Below are positions 28,177-28,231 of a stretch of DNA of 28,231 bases, piece after piece. Each line of letters begins with the position of its first letter. Within the stretch, counting starts at the first letter, position 1. The stretch is from the IMG/VR virus record IMGVR_UViG_3300046517_000445, positions 1 through 28,231 of that record. The stretch is one strand, 5' to 3'. Made by a program: the position numbers and the translations under genes. Source of the DNA: a virus. The notes beneath the pieces were generated by a model. The model was given only the letters and a program-made list of their open reading frames with translations, had not been told where the DNA came from and did no database searches.

Positions 28177-28231
28177 GCGCGGCAGATGACCGTGCGATCT
28201 GGCCTCAGATGTTCCGCGTTATTAGCGAAGC
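27726..28231 (+). CDS. C5 DNA cytosine methyltransferase, N-terminal part (continues at position 1)
   Basis: The gene methylates cytosine C5 in phage DNA, probably protecting against host restriction. Motif I DLFSGIGGF is at residues 31-39 (27816..27842), followed by GFCEID for SAM binding, and motif IV GGFPCQPFSVAGKR with the catalytic Cys at residue 140 (28143..28145). The ATG at 27726 is fixed by an in-frame TGA at 27720..27722, which is also the stop of the upstream small gene. Joined across the circular junction (28046 to 1) the protein is about 472 aa, normal for the family. Between NFGAVPN and IFDLNG there is an unusually long insert of about 45 residues. In the +1 frame that same DNA encodes a WPTP-type repeat. 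Codon 28173..28175 reads Val here but Gly in the left copy. Confidence 0.93.
   Translation, partial: MAYTESEQDRRIQQSELSANIGAGSQPAHLDLFSGIGGFALAARWAGFRTIGFCEIDKYCQKVLAKNFGAVPNSENNGHKQFSDNPSQRKRKVGEGKCEGNDNLRSESCGYDQARIFGNIFDLNGRDFSDVTLITGGFPCQPFSVAGKRVGAADDRAIWPQMFRVISE
28047..28231. repeat. Terminal direct repeat, right copy
   Basis: Second copy of 1..185, differing only at 28174 (T instead of G at 128). In the methyltransferase frame the change is GGA to GTA (Gly to Val). In the overlapping +1 frame it changes GAG to a TAG stop. It may be a sequencing error at a contig end or a real population variant. Confidence 0.9.

Overview
This window is essentially the complete genome of a small tailed bacteriophage (Caudoviricetes), opened at an arbitrary point of a circular or circularly permuted assembly. 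The first 185 bases recur at the end (1..185 = 28047..28231) with one mismatch, so the unique genome is about 28,046 bp. A C5 DNA methyltransferase gene is cut by the window ends. The phage is not one I recognise. The host is probably a diderm bacterium: the phage carries two lipobox proteins, a secreted virion-locus protein, a heptosyltransferase-like GT9 enzyme, and a Cys-rich repeat of a kind I associate with Planctomycetes/Verrucomicrobia-type proteins. The host assignment is inference. I see no integrase, no tRNA and no CRISPR array.

Layout: two convergent transcription units cover the genome. The short plus-strand unit runs 27445 -> end -> 1 -> 1313 and ends at a rho-independent terminator (1338..1364). 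It encodes two tiny proteins, the DNA cytosine methyltransferase and a small basic protein. The methyltransferase region is open in a second frame across almost its whole length. That +1 frame carries a protein with four degenerate [WF]PT[PM]R repeats (27709 -> 649), then a zinc-finger/HNH-like ORF with its own strong ribosome binding site (650..1093). This dual-frame locus is the most interesting part of the window.

The long minus-strand unit reads from 27415 down to 1363. In order of transcription it holds: a nucleic-acid module (endonuclease VII, small unknowns, Erf annealing protein, YqaJ-type exonuclease, winged-helix proteins, HNH protein, replication-initiator-like protein); packaging and head genes (small terminase-like, TerL, Mu gp29-like portal, a protease-scaffold-capsid fusion, ParB-like domain); surface-modification genes interleaved with head genes (GT9 glycosyltransferase, SAM methyltransferase, DUF5672-like); connectors and tail (gp36-like, Mu F/SPP1 gp7-like, HK97 gp10-like, tail terminator-like, major tail protein, two paralogous tail proteins, a secreted repeat protein, a short tape measure, a Cys-rich repeat protein); and a cluster of very small membrane proteins and lipoproteins, probably for lysis, ending with a peptidoglycan-binding/DPBB-like protein. 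Most neighbouring genes overlap by 4 bp (ATGA or GTGA), which implies translational coupling.

One gene breaks the pattern: a plus-strand HTH gene (12960..13184) embedded in the minus-strand structural block, a moron-like insertion. No gene-free stretch exceeds about 105 bp.
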